DNA of 64,000 nt from Burkholderiales bacterium (GTDB lineage Bacteria; Pseudomonadota; Gammaproteobacteria; Burkholderiales; Thiobacteraceae), in contig JAIMAL010000011.1 of NCBI GenBank assembly GCA_023511995.1, positions 1-64,000 of the forward strand, written 5' to 3'. Shown here piece after piece: positions 11,802-19,433 of this stretch. The translations under genes were made by a program, and so were the position numbers. Within the stretch, counting starts at the first letter, position 1. The number at the start of each line of letters is the position of its first letter. The notes below the pieces were generated by a model. It was not told where the DNA came from, did no database searches, and saw only the letters and a program-made list of their open reading frames with translations.

Positions 11802-11878
11802 CTGCCCGTAGCTCAACCGGATAGAGCACCAGCCTTCTAAGCTGGGGGTTACAGGTTCGATTCCTGTCGGGCAGGCCA
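11802..11878 (+). tRNA. tRNA-Arg (anticodon TCT)
   Basis: Acceptor CTGCCCG/CGGGCAG, anticodon stem CCAGC/GCTGG with loop CTTCTAA (anticodon TCT at 11836-11838), T arm ACAGG/CCTGT, discriminator G and an encoded CCA. It lies 28 bases after tRNA-Pro and is probably co-transcribed with it. Confidence 0.96.
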
Positions 11879-11933
11879 TTGTCCTGCCGGGCGGCTTGCG
11901 GCGCCTGACGGGAGCCGGTAGAATTGGCCGTTC

Positions 11934-11992
11934 CCCGATTGCCAATCGGGAAAAGAGGCAAACCTTGCCTGATCCGTGCGCACCGCGGCAGG
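11934..11992 (+). promoter_or_regulatory. Structured leader of the rpsF operon
   Basis: Three hairpins stand in series between tRNA-Arg and rpsF: CCCGATT/AATCGGG (11934-11950), AGGCAA/TTGCCT (11956-11970) and GCCTG/CAGGC (about 11967-11992) with an inner GTGC/GCAC stem and unpaired CCG-type bases. The last two share bases. S6:S18 feedback through a CCG-bearing hairpin is known for rpsF leaders; whether this one belongs to that class is inferred. Confidence 0.4.
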
Positions 11993-12013
11993 CTTTATCC
12001 ACAAGGAGAGTGC

Positions 12014-12412
12014 ATGCGACATTACGAGATCGTGTTCATCGTCCATCCGGACCAGAGCGAGCAGGTGCCGGGGATGATCGAACGTTACAAAACCCTCATC
12101 ACCGGCCGTAACGGCCGCATCCACCGGCTGGAAGACTGGGGCCGCCGGCAGCTTGCCTATCCCATCCAGAAAGTCCACAAGGCCCATTATGTGCTCATGA
12201 ACATCGAGTGCGACCAGGCCACGCTGGACGAGCTGGACCATGCCTTCAAGTTCAACGATGCGGTGCTGCGCCACCTCATCATCCGCATGAAGGGACCGGT
12301 CACCGAACCTTCGCCGATGATGAAGGAGGAGAAGGCCAAGACCGTGCCCACCGGCGACAAACCGGAGGCGGTCGAGGCGCCCGCCGCCGCGGAAGCATCC
12401 AACGAAGGCTGA
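12014..12412 (+). CDS. rpsF: 30S ribosomal protein S6
   Basis: A 132-residue 30S platform protein that pairs with S18. The N-terminus [20 protein letters not shown] and the block [19 protein letters not shown] are typical. The C-terminal tail (about residue 100 on) is an Ala/Glu/Pro-rich extension, common in betaproteobacteria. ATG 12014 follows AAGGAGAG. One base separates its stop from priB. Confidence 0.96.
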   Translation: MRHYEIVFIVHPDQSEQVPGMIERYKTLITGRNGRIHRLEDWGRRQLAYPIQKVHKAHYVLMNIECDQATLDELDHAFKFNDAVLRHLIIRMKGPVTEPSPMMKEEKAKTVPTGDKPEAVEAPAAAEASNEG

Positions 12413-12413
12413 C

Positions 12414-12719
12414 GTGGCGTGCAACCGGACGCGCATCTGCGGCCGGATCATCGACAAGGGCAGCCTGCGCCATACCCCGGCGGGGGTGGCCGTTCTGCGT
12501 TTCCTTCTGGCGCATCGCTCGGAACAGCAGACCGGGCAAAGCCGGCGCAGGGTCGAGTGTCTGATCCCCGCCATGGCCTTCGAGGCGTTGGCGGAAACCA
12601 TTGCCCGCTGGCCCCGGGATGCGCAGGTGGTGTGTGAAGGTTATCTGACGCGGAAAAGCCGCACCGAGCCGCAGCTTGTGCTGCACGTGCAAACGATCGA
12701 ATTGACCGACGAGAGGTGA
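12414..12719 (+). CDS. priB: Primosomal replication protein N (PriB)
   Basis: A 101-residue OB-fold single-strand DNA-binding protein of the PriA-dependent replication-restart primosome. The sequence (CGRIIDKGSLRHTPAGVAVL, SRRRVECLIPAMAFE, VVCEGYLTRKSR) is that of betaproteobacterial PriB, located as usual between rpsF and rpsR. The start is GTG 12414, one base after the rpsF stop, so it depends on coupled translation. Confidence 0.92.
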   Translation: MACNRTRICGRIIDKGSLRHTPAGVAVLRFLLAHRSEQQTGQSRRRVECLIPAMAFEALAETIARWPRDAQVVCEGYLTRKSRTEPQLVLHVQTIELTDER

Positions 12720-12722
12720 AAC

Positions 12723-12950
12723 ATGTCCCGGCAAATGTACAAACGCCGCAAGTTCTGCCGCTTCACCGCGGAAGGCATCAAGGAAGTGGATTACAAGGAT
12801 GTCAATCTGCTCAAGGATTTCATCAGCGAGACGGGCAAGATCATTCCCGCCCGCATCACCGGCACCAAGGCGCGCTATCAGCGGCAGCTTTCCACGGCCG
12901 TGAAGCGGGCCCGTTTCCTTGCCCTGCTGCCCTACACCGACCAGCACTGA
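12723..12950 (+). CDS. rpsR: 30S ribosomal protein S18
   Basis: A 75-residue platform protein and S6 partner. [31 protein letters not shown] and [19 protein letters not shown] are family signatures. ATG 12723 follows GAGAGGTGAA. It lies 3 bases after priB and 10 before rplI, in a single operon. Confidence 0.96.
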   Translation: MSRQMYKRRKFCRFTAEGIKEVDYKDVNLLKDFISETGKIIPARITGTKARYQRQLSTAVKRARFLALLPYTDQH

Positions 12951-12960
12951 GGAGGCGGCG

Positions 12961-13407
12961 ATGCAAGTGATCCTGTTGGAAAAAGTGGCCAACCTGGGCC
13001 AGCTCGGCGATGTGGTGAAGGTCAAGGACGGCTATGCGCGCAACTATCTAATCCCGCAAGGCAAGGCCAAGCGCGCCACGCCGGAAAACATCGAGGAGTT
13101 TGCGCGGCGGCGTGCCGAACTGGAACGCCAGGAAGCGGAAAAACTCGCTGCCGCCCAGGCGCGGGCGGACCAGCTCGCGGGCATGAACGTCCAGATCGCG
13201 CAGCGGGCCGGTGTCGATGGCAAGCTGTTTGGCTCCGTGGGCACGGTGGACATCGTCGAGGCCCTCAAGGCCAAGGGCATCAGTGTCGCCAAATCGGAAA
13301 TCCGCATGCCGGCCGGGCCCATCAAAGCCATCGGCGAATATGCGATCGACCTGGTGCTGCACACCGACGTGCGCACCAGCATCACGGTGACCGTCGTTCC
13401 CGAGTGA
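12961..13407 (+). CDS. rplI: 50S ribosomal protein L9
   Basis: A 148-residue 23S rRNA-binding protein with an N-terminal domain ([32 protein letters not shown]), a long connecting helix rich in Glu/Ala/Arg (about residues 42-75) and a C-terminal domain. ATG 12961 is preceded by GAGGAGGCG. It ends the rpsF operon; an intrinsic terminator follows. Confidence 0.97.
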   Translation: MQVILLEKVANLGQLGDVVKVKDGYARNYLIPQGKAKRATPENIEEFARRRAELERQEAEKLAAAQARADQLAGMNVQIAQRAGVDGKLFGSVGTVDIVEALKAKGISVAKSEIRMPAGPIKAIGEYAIDLVLHTDVRTSITVTVVPE

Positions 13408-13431
13408 AAGGCGCGGCGTCGTCGGTTGCGG

Positions 13432-13456
13432 GGGCTGCCAGGGGGCAGCCCTTTTT
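13432..13456 (+). terminator. Terminator after rplI
   Basis: Eight-bp stem GGGCTGCC/GGCAGCCC (13432-13439 with 13444-13451), 4-base loop and T-run. It separates the ribosomal operon from dnaB. Confidence 0.88.
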
Positions 13457-13519
13457 GCTTCCGTGACCGCTATACTAGCTTCTCCCCGACCGCATCGCGG
13501 CGTGAGCGTGGAAACGACC

Positions 13520-14884
13520 ATGGGCGACCAGCAGTTCGAAGCCATCAAACTCCCCCCCCATTCGGTGGAGGCGGAACAGGCCGTGTTGGGCGGATTGCTG
13601 CTCGACAACAGTGCCTGGGAGCGCATCGGCGATCTTTTGCGGGAGGAGGATTTCTACCGCTACGATCACCGCCTCATCTACCGCCACGTTGTCGGGCTGC
13701 TGGAGGCAAATAAACCGGCCGACGTCGTGACCGTGGCCGAGGCTCTGGAAAATGCCGGCGAACTGGCCACGGTGGGGGGGCTCGCCTACCTCGCCACCCT
13801 GGCGCAGAACACCCCCTCGGCGGCCAACATCCGCCGCTATGCGGAAATCGTCCGCGACCGCGCCATCATGCGCAGCCTGGTCGAAGTGGGGACGGCCATT
13901 GCCGATTCCGCCTACAACCCCGGCGGGCGCTCCGCCTCGGAGCTGCTGGATGAGGCCGAGGCCAAAGTGTTTCACATCGCCGAGATGGGCAACCGCGGCA
14001 AACAGGGCTTCAGCGAGATCCAGCCGCTGCTCACCCAGGTGGTGGAACGCATCGATCTCCTCTTCCAGCGCGACAGTGCCAGCGAGGTCACCGGCATCCC
14101 CACCGGCTACACGGATCTGGATCGCATGACCTCCGGCCTGCAACCGGGCGATCTCATCATCATTGCCGGCCGGCCCTCCATGGGGAAAACGGCGTTCTCC
14201 CTCAACATCGCCGAGCACGTGGCCCTGGAGACGCGCCTGCCGGTGGCGGTATTTTCCATGGAGATGGCCGGCACCCAGCTCGTCATGCGCATGATCGGTT
14301 CGGTGGGCAGGCTCGATCAGCACCGTGTGCGCACCGGCCGCCTCATGGACGAAGACTGGCAACGCCTCACCTATGCCGTGGGCAAGCTCAACGATGCCCC
14401 CATCTACATCGACGAGACCGCCGCCCTTTCCGCGCTGGAACTGCGCGCACGGGCGCGGCGGCTGCATCGCCAGTGTGGACGGCTGGGGCTCATCGTCATC
14501 GACTATCTGCAGCTCATGAGCGGCAGCAACCAGGGCGAAAACCGCGCCACCGAGATTTCCGAGATCTCCCGTTCCCTGAAAGCGCTGGCCAAGGAGCTGG
14601 ATGTGCCGGTGATCGCCCTCTCCCAGCTCAACCGCAGCCTGGAAAGCCGTCCCAACAAGCGGCCGGTGATGTCCGATCTGCGGGAATCCGGGGCCATCGA
14701 GCAGGATGCGGACCTGATCCTCTTCATCTACCGGGACGAGGTGTACAACCCGGAAACACCCGACAAGGGAATCGCCGAGATCATCATCGGCAAACAGCGC
14801 AATGGACCCATCGGCACCGTCAAACTGACCTTCCTTGGGGAATACACCCGGTTCGAGAATCTGGCCCATCCGGGCACCTACTGA
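13520..14884 (+). CDS. dnaB: Replicative DNA helicase DnaB
   Basis: A 454-residue hexameric 5'-3' helicase that unwinds the fork. The N-terminal collar domain begins LPPHSVEAEQAVLGGLLLDN; the RecA-like motor has Walker A GRPSMGKTAF, then FSMEMAGTQLVMRM, Walker B-type LIVIDYLQLMSG and the arginine-finger region. ATG 13520 was chosen; an in-frame GTG four codons upstream is possible. A TATACT box at 13471-13476, just after the rplI terminator, may be its -10, but no matching -35 is visible. No intein is present. alr and radA follow on the same strand. Confidence 0.96.
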   Translation: MGDQQFEAIKLPPHSVEAEQAVLGGLLLDNSAWERIGDLLREEDFYRYDHRLIYRHVVGLLEANKPADVVTVAEALENAGELATVGGLAYLATLAQNTPSAANIRRYAEIVRDRAIMRSLVEVGTAIADSAYNPGGRSASELLDEAEAKVFHIAEMGNRGKQGFSEIQPLLTQVVERIDLLFQRDSASEVTGIPTGYTDLDRMTSGLQPGDLIIIAGRPSMGKTAFSLNIAEHVALETRLPVAVFSMEMAGTQLVMRMIGSVGRLDQHRVRTGRLMDEDWQRLTYAVGKLNDAPIYIDETAALSALELRARARRLHRQCGRLGLIVIDYLQLMSGSNQGENRATEISEISRSLKALAKELDVPVIALSQLNRSLESRPNKRPVMSDLRESGAIEQDADLILFIYRDEVYNPETPDKGIAEIIIGKQRNGPIGTVKLTFLGEYTRFENLAHPGTY

Positions 14885-14918
14885 ACTGCCTTGCCTTGCC
14901 CAAGGGAACTTCCGGCCC

Positions 14919-15980
14919 ATGTCCCGCCCCCTCCAAGCGCTCATCCACCGTGACGCCTTAAGCCACAACCTCGCCGTTGCCCGCAGCAAGACCACGGCGC
15001 GCATCCTCGCCGTGGTCAAAGCCAATGGCTATGGCCATGGCCTGTTGCCGGTGGCCGCGGCCCTGGCGGCAGCGGATGGTTTCGCCGTGCTCACCCTCGA
15101 GGAGGCCGTGCGTCTGCGGGAGGCGGGGTTTCGCCAGCCCATCCTGCTCCTGGAGGGCGTCTTCGCCCCGGATGAACTGGGCGAAGCGGTGCAGCGGCAG
15201 CTTATGCTCGTGGTGCATGACGAGGAACAACTGGCCATGCTGGAGGCGCTGCCGCCGGGGCCCCGGCTCGAAGTGTTCCTCAAGGTCAACACGGGGATGA
15301 ACCGGCTGGGTTTTTCCGCGGCGGATTTTCCTGCGGCCTGGGCGAGACTTCAGGCCTGCCCGGTGGTGGCCCGCATCACCTTCATGACCCATTTTGCCTG
15401 TGCCGACGAAGCCGGTGGGCCGGGGGAGCAGCTTGCCCGCTTTTTCCGGCTGATCGGGGACAGCCGGAATTTCAGTGCGGCCAACTCTGCCGCGCTTTTG
15501 CGCTACCCGGAAACCCATGGCGCGTGGGTCCGCCCCGGCCTCATGCTCTACGGCGCCTCGCCGTTTCCGGAGCAAACTGGGGCGGAGCTGGGGCTTCAGC
15601 CTGCCATGAGCCTCGTCTCCCGCGTCATTGCCGTGCAGCGGCTCGGTCGCGGCGATGGTGTGGGTTACGGTGCCACTTTCGTCGCCCCGGGGGACATGCG
15701 TGTGGGCATCGTCGCCTGTGGTTACGCCGACGGCTACCCCCGTCATGCGGGGACCGGCACACCGGTGCTCGTGGATGGTGCGCCCAGCCGGACGCTGGGG
15801 CGGGTGTCGATGGACATGCTGGCCGTGGACCTCACCCACCTGCCTGGCGCCGGCGTGGGCACGCCGGTCACCCTGTGGGGACGGGGTTTGCCGGTGGAGA
15901 CGGTGGCTGCCTGTGCCGGAACCGTCAGCTATGAACTCTTGACCGGCCGCGCCGAGCGCGTGCCCCTCGTCGTCGAATAG
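14919..15980 (+). CDS. alr: Alanine racemase
   Basis: A 353-residue PLP enzyme that makes D-alanine for peptidoglycan. The PLP lysine is in VVKANGYGHG (Lys34) and the second catalytic base is the Tyr in VGYGATF. The barrel domain is followed by a beta-rich C-terminal domain. The start at ATG 14919 lies 34 bases after dnaB; an ATG further upstream would overlap dnaB. The radA gene starts two bases after its stop. Whether this is the anabolic or the catabolic isozyme cannot be told, but the housekeeping context favours anabolic. Confidence 0.94.
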   Translation: MSRPLQALIHRDALSHNLAVARSKTTARILAVVKANGYGHGLLPVAAALAAADGFAVLTLEEAVRLREAGFRQPILLLEGVFAPDELGEAVQRQLMLVVHDEEQLAMLEALPPGPRLEVFLKVNTGMNRLGFSAADFPAAWARLQACPVVARITFMTHFACADEAGGPGEQLARFFRLIGDSRNFSAANSAALLRYPETHGAWVRPGLMLYGASPFPEQTGAELGLQPAMSLVSRVIAVQRLGRGDGVGYGATFVAPGDMRVGIVACGYADGYPRHAGTGTPVLVDGAPSRTLGRVSMDMLAVDLTHLPGAGVGTPVTLWGRGLPVETVAACAGTVSYELLTGRAERVPLVVE

Positions 15981-15982
15981 CC

Positions 15983-17350
15983 ATGGCCAAGGCAAAAACG
16001 GTCTACGTCTGCAGCGACTGCGGCGGGCAGAGCCTGAAATGGCAGGGACAGTGTCCCCATTGCGGTGCCTGGAACACCCTCCTGGAGACGGTGGCGGAAA
16101 CACCGGCAACGGGCAGCCATCGCTACCAGGGGCTGGCGGCGGATGGACGCCTGAAACGGCTCGCGGAAGTGGATGCCGAAGAGATGCCGCGCTGGTCAAC
16201 GGGGGTGGGCGAGCTCGACCGGGTTCTGGGGGGCGGGCTGGTGCCGGGCGCCGTGGTGTTGCTGGGCGGGGATCCGGGCATCGGCAAATCCACCCTCCTG
16301 CTGCAGGCGCTGGCCCACATGAGCCGGAAGCAGGAGGTGCTCTACGTGAGCGGCGAGGAGTCCGCCGAGCAGGTGGCCCTGCGGGCGCGCCGCCTGGCGC
16401 TCGATGCAAGCCGTGTAGCCCTCTTGGCGGAAATCGGGCTGGAACGGATTCTTGCGGCCCTGCGCAACTCGGCGCCCCGCGTGGTGGTGATCGACTCCAT
16501 CCAGACCCTTTATTCCGATGCCCTGCAGTCTGCGCCGGGCAGTGTGGCACAGGTGAGGGAATGCGCCGCCCAACTGACCCGGTATGCGAAACAGTCCGGC
16601 ACCGCGGTGCTTCTGGTCGGGCATGTCACCAAGGAAGGCGCGCTGGCGGGCCCGCGCGTGCTGGAACACATCGTGGATACGGTCCTCTATTTCGAGGGTG
16701 ACACCCATTCCAGCTTTCGCCTCGTGCGCGCCTTCAAGAACCGTTTCGGCGCCGTCAATGAGCTGGGGGTGTTCGCCATGACGGAGAAGGGTTTGCGCGA
16801 AGTAGCCAACCCCTCCGCCCTGTTCCTTTCCCACCATGGCCGGCAGGTGGCGGGCTCCTGCATCCTGGTGACCCAGGAAGGCAGCCGCCCCCTCCTGGTG
16901 GAGGTGCAGGCCTTGGTGGACGAGGCCCACACGGCGAATCCCCGGCGACTGGGGGTGGGGCTGGAGCAGAACCGGCTGGCCATGCTGCTGGCGGTCCTGC
17001 ACCGCCATGCGGGGATTGCCTGTTTCGATCAAGATGTCTTCGTCAATGCCGTGGGGGGGGTGCGCATCAGCGAACCGGCGGCGGACCTCGCCGTGCTGCT
17101 GGCCATCGTCTCCTCCTTGCGGGACCAGCCCCTGCCGCCCAAACTGGTGGTCTTCGGCGAGGTGGGCCTGGCCGGCGAGGTGCGTCCCGTGCAGCGGGGG
17201 CTGGACCGCCTGAAGGAGGCCGCCAAACTGGGTTTTGAGCGCGCCATCGTGCCGCGGTCCAACGTTCCCCGGCAGGCCCCGCCCGGGCTGGAGATCTTTG
17301 GCGTCGAGCGGGTGGAGGAGGCGGTTGCCATGCTCCGGGCGGCCCCGTAG
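15983..17350 (+). CDS. radA: DNA repair protein RadA
   Basis: A 455-residue RecA-like branch-migration helicase for recombinational repair. The N-terminal zinc finger is CSDCGGQSLKWQGQCPHCG (about residues 10-28), then Walker A GGDPGIGKST, the RadA-specific KNRFG motif (FKNRFGAVNELGVFAM) and a C-terminal Lon-protease-like domain without protease function. ATG 15983 is two bases after alr. Its last codons carry a candidate promoter for the next gene. Confidence 0.95.
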   Translation: MAKAKTVYVCSDCGGQSLKWQGQCPHCGAWNTLLETVAETPATGSHRYQGLAADGRLKRLAEVDAEEMPRWSTGVGELDRVLGGGLVPGAVVLLGGDPGIGKSTLLLQALAHMSRKQEVLYVSGEESAEQVALRARRLALDASRVALLAEIGLERILAALRNSAPRVVVIDSIQTLYSDALQSAPGSVAQVRECAAQLTRYAKQSGTAVLLVGHVTKEGALAGPRVLEHIVDTVLYFEGDTHSSFRLVRAFKNRFGAVNELGVFAMTEKGLREVANPSALFLSHHGRQVAGSCILVTQEGSRPLLVEVQALVDEAHTANPRRLGVGLEQNRLAMLLAVLHRHAGIACFDQDVFVNAVGGVRISEPAADLAVLLAIVSSLRDQPLPPKLVVFGEVGLAGEVRPVQRGLDRLKEAAKLGFERAIVPRSNVPRQAPPGLEIFGVERVEEAVAMLRAAP

Positions 17351-17353
17351 AAT
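17325..17353 (+). promoter_or_regulatory. Candidate promoter of the first phosphatase-FHA pair
   Basis: TTGCCA (17325-17330), 17-base spacer, TAGAAT (17348-17353); each box is one base off consensus. It overlaps the radA stop codon. Transcription would start near 17360, 77 bases before the phosphatase gene. Confidence 0.55.
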
Positions 17354-17436
17354 GACATCGTAATAGCGCCGGCGCCGGGCGGTTGGCCCTGGCGGTCCCA
17401 TAAAGACGCCCCGGCACTTTGACGAGGGTGCGTAGC

Positions 17437-18240
17437 ATGCAGATGGAAACGGGCATGGAGTGGTCGGCTTCCCCTGACCGGGCGTTGCACGTGACCTTCG
17501 CGGCGCTTACCGATGCCGGCCGGCTGCGCACCAACAATGAAGATGCCCTGGCGTGGGACCTGGACGCGGGCCTATTCCTGGTGGCCGATGGCATGGGCGG
17601 CTGCAACGCGGGCGAGGTGGCCAGCCGGCTGGCGGTGCGCATGGTCCTCGCCGAGTTCCGTCAGCTTCCCCTTTCCCTGCCGGCGCAGGAAGGCTGCAGC
17701 GCGGTGCTGAGTGCGCCGGCCATGCGCCTGTGCACGGCGATTGTCAAGGCCAACCGGGCGGTCTTCGAAGCCAGTCTCCAGGAGCCGGCCTACGCCGGCA
17801 TGGGCACCACCCTGGTGGCGCTGCTTTTGCAGGGCCAGCGGGCCATCATCGCCAGCATCGGGGATTCCCGGGTGTACCGTTTCCGCGCCGGCCAGCTCGC
17901 CCAGCTCACGGTGGATCATACCGTCCTCCAGGAACAGATCGATTTCGGGCTCATCACCCTGGAACAGGCACGCCTGATGGGGGGCCGCGGGCTCATCACG
18001 CGCGCCCTCGGGGTGGAACCGGGGTTGGAAGTGGATGTGCAGGAACAGGCTGTCGCCGCCGGCGATCTCTATCTCCTTTGCACAGACGGCTTGTTCGATA
18101 TGATCCCCGATGAAGAAATCGCCGCCATTCTGAGTGATACCCAGGGGGAGGTGGAGGCGGCGGCCAAGGCGCTGGTGGCGGCGGCGAATACCGCCGGGGG
18201 CTACGACAACATCTCCGTCATTATCGTGGGAATCCGCTAG
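17437..18240 (+). CDS. PP2C-type protein serine/threonine phosphatase (first copy)
   Basis: A 267-residue metal-dependent phosphatase of the Stp1/PppA type, predicted to remove phosphate from Ser/Thr in targets of the nearby kinase. Metal-binding motifs are present: TNNED (33-36), VADGMGG (Asp51), GMGTT, GDSRVYRFR, CTDGL and GGYDNISVI. No signal peptide or membrane segment is visible, so it is cytoplasmic. ATG 17437 is preceded by GAGGG; a TTG at 17419 is less likely. An FHA gene follows 8 bases later. A paralogue with the same motif order lies at 21337-22146. Confidence 0.88.
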   Translation: MQMETGMEWSASPDRALHVTFAALTDAGRLRTNNEDALAWDLDAGLFLVADGMGGCNAGEVASRLAVRMVLAEFRQLPLSLPAQEGCSAVLSAPAMRLCTAIVKANRAVFEASLQEPAYAGMGTTLVALLLQGQRAIIASIGDSRVYRFRAGQLAQLTVDHTVLQEQIDFGLITLEQARLMGGRGLITRALGVEPGLEVDVQEQAVAAGDLYLLCTDGLFDMIPDEEIAAILSDTQGEVEAAAKALVAAANTAGGYDNISVIIVGIR

Positions 18241-18248
18241 AGGGCACC

Positions 18249-19004
18249 ATGTCCCGCCTGCTCATTTTCGATGCCAACGGCAACCCGCTGGGTGAGCGCC
18301 TCCTCGACCGGGAGCGTATCCGCATCGGCCGCCGCTTGGACAACGACCTCGTCCTCGATGACCTTTCCGTCAGCAATGAACACGCCCTGATCATCACCAT
18401 CCGCAACGATTCCTTCATCCAGGATCTGAACAGCATGAACGGCGTGCGGGTGAACGGCCGGCTCATCCGCCATCACCATTTGCAGGCTGACGACGAGGTG
18501 ACCATCGGCAGCTTCACCCTACGCTACCTGCATGAGCCATGGACGGAGCCGGCATCGGTGTGGCTGCCGCCGGAAACCCGCGCCCAGAAGGAAGCTGCAG
18601 TGCGCGCGGCGACCGCCGGGGAAGGGCAGACCCTGTTCCACCTGGAGGTGGAAGGGGGAGAGGCAAGTGAAGTGCTGCCGGATACGGAAATCCTGGGCAG
18701 CCCGACGGCTTTGCTAGCGCCGACGCCACCCACCACGGTCCAGGGCACGGGCCATCTGCGACTTCTGGCCGGGCCCGGTGCCGGGCGCGAGACCGCGCTC
18801 ACCCGCGCGGTGACCACGCTGGGTAAGCCGGGCATTCAGACGGCGGTGATTTCCCGGCGGGGCCCCGCCTATTATCTGAGCTTCGTCGAGGGCGACACCT
18901 ATCCCCAGGTGAACGGGATGGAAATCGGCGCCACCCCCCATCTCCTCAACGATCACGACATCCTGGACGTGGCGGGTACCCGCCTGGAATTTTTCTACCG
19001 CTGA
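18249..19004 (+). CDS. FHA-domain protein (first copy)
   Basis: A 251-residue phosphothreonine-recognition protein. The N-terminal FHA domain (about residues 5-95) has IGRRLDNDLVL (Gly-Arg), SVSNEHA (Ser/His) and the Asn-Gly of NSMNGVRVNG. A linker follows (about 95-165). Residues about 170-251 look like a second, degenerate FHA: LRLLAGPGAGRE, ISRRG, VNGMEIG. It probably brings phosphorylated partners to the phosphatase translated just before it. It ends 7 bases from the convergent lipoprotein gene. Its architecture matches that of 22157-22852. Confidence 0.85.
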   Translation: MSRLLIFDANGNPLGERLLDRERIRIGRRLDNDLVLDDLSVSNEHALIITIRNDSFIQDLNSMNGVRVNGRLIRHHHLQADDEVTIGSFTLRYLHEPWTEPASVWLPPETRAQKEAAVRAATAGEGQTLFHLEVEGGEASEVLPDTEILGSPTALLAPTPPTTVQGTGHLRLLAGPGAGRETALTRAVTTLGKPGIQTAVISRRGPAYYLSFVEGDTYPQVNGMEIGATPHLLNDHDILDVAGTRLEFFYR

Positions 19005-19011
19005 AGATGCC

Positions 19012-19425
19012 TCAGCGGGAACGGCTGCGGGCCGCCATCTCCGACTTCACCGACCGGTAGATGGGCCCCCAGATGGGATGACCTTCCTCCGTGGGGTCCA
19101 GGCGGAAGTCCGGGTCCAGCTCGAAAATCCGGCGAAACTCGTCCCGGCAGGCCCGTTCCTGGCCCGAGGCGCAATAGATGAAGGCAAGGTATTTGCGCGC
19201 GGCAATCTTGTCCGACTGGAAGGCAAGCCCCGCGTCCAGGGCCTCGTTGAGGCTTTTCTGGGCGGCCTTGTAGTTGCCGTCCTCGTATTGGCTGATGCCC
19301 TGGGAGAGGAGCTTTTCCGCCTTACGTACGGCAAGCTTGTCCACGCCCAGGTCGCGCGCCGTCTGGCTGGCGCAGCCGGCGACCAGCAGGGCGGCAAGGA
19401 GGCAAAGCCAGCGAGCCAGGATCAT
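19012..19425 (-). CDS. TPR-type lipoprotein, TssQ-like
   Basis: A 137-residue predicted lipoprotein. The signal peptide ends in LLVAGC (Cys18). The mature part has one to two TPR-like helices (KLLSQGISQYEDGNYKAAQ) and a conserved end: LAFIYCASGQERACRDEF, then FELDPDFRL and GHPIWGPIYRSV. It resembles the small TssQ-type lipoproteins sometimes found with type VI secretion kinases; that link is from memory and needs a search. It follows the kinase gene by 8 bases on the same strand, so it may be a periplasmic partner of the membrane-anchored kinase. No type VI secretion structural genes are in the window. Confidence 0.72.
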   Translation of the reverse strand: MILARWLCLLAALLVAGCASQTARDLGVDKLAVRKAEKLLSQGISQYEDGNYKAAQKSLNEALDAGLAFQSDKIAARKYLAFIYCASGQERACRDEFRRIFELDPDFRLDPTEEGHPIWGPIYRSVKSEMAARSRSR

Positions 19426-19433
19426 GGGGGTGC

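Noticed and set aside
13455-13476. TTGCTT and TATACT before dnaB as a sigma-70 promoter.
   Set aside because: The boxes are only about 10 bases apart, far from the 16-18 needed. TATACT may still be a -10, but no -35 supports it.
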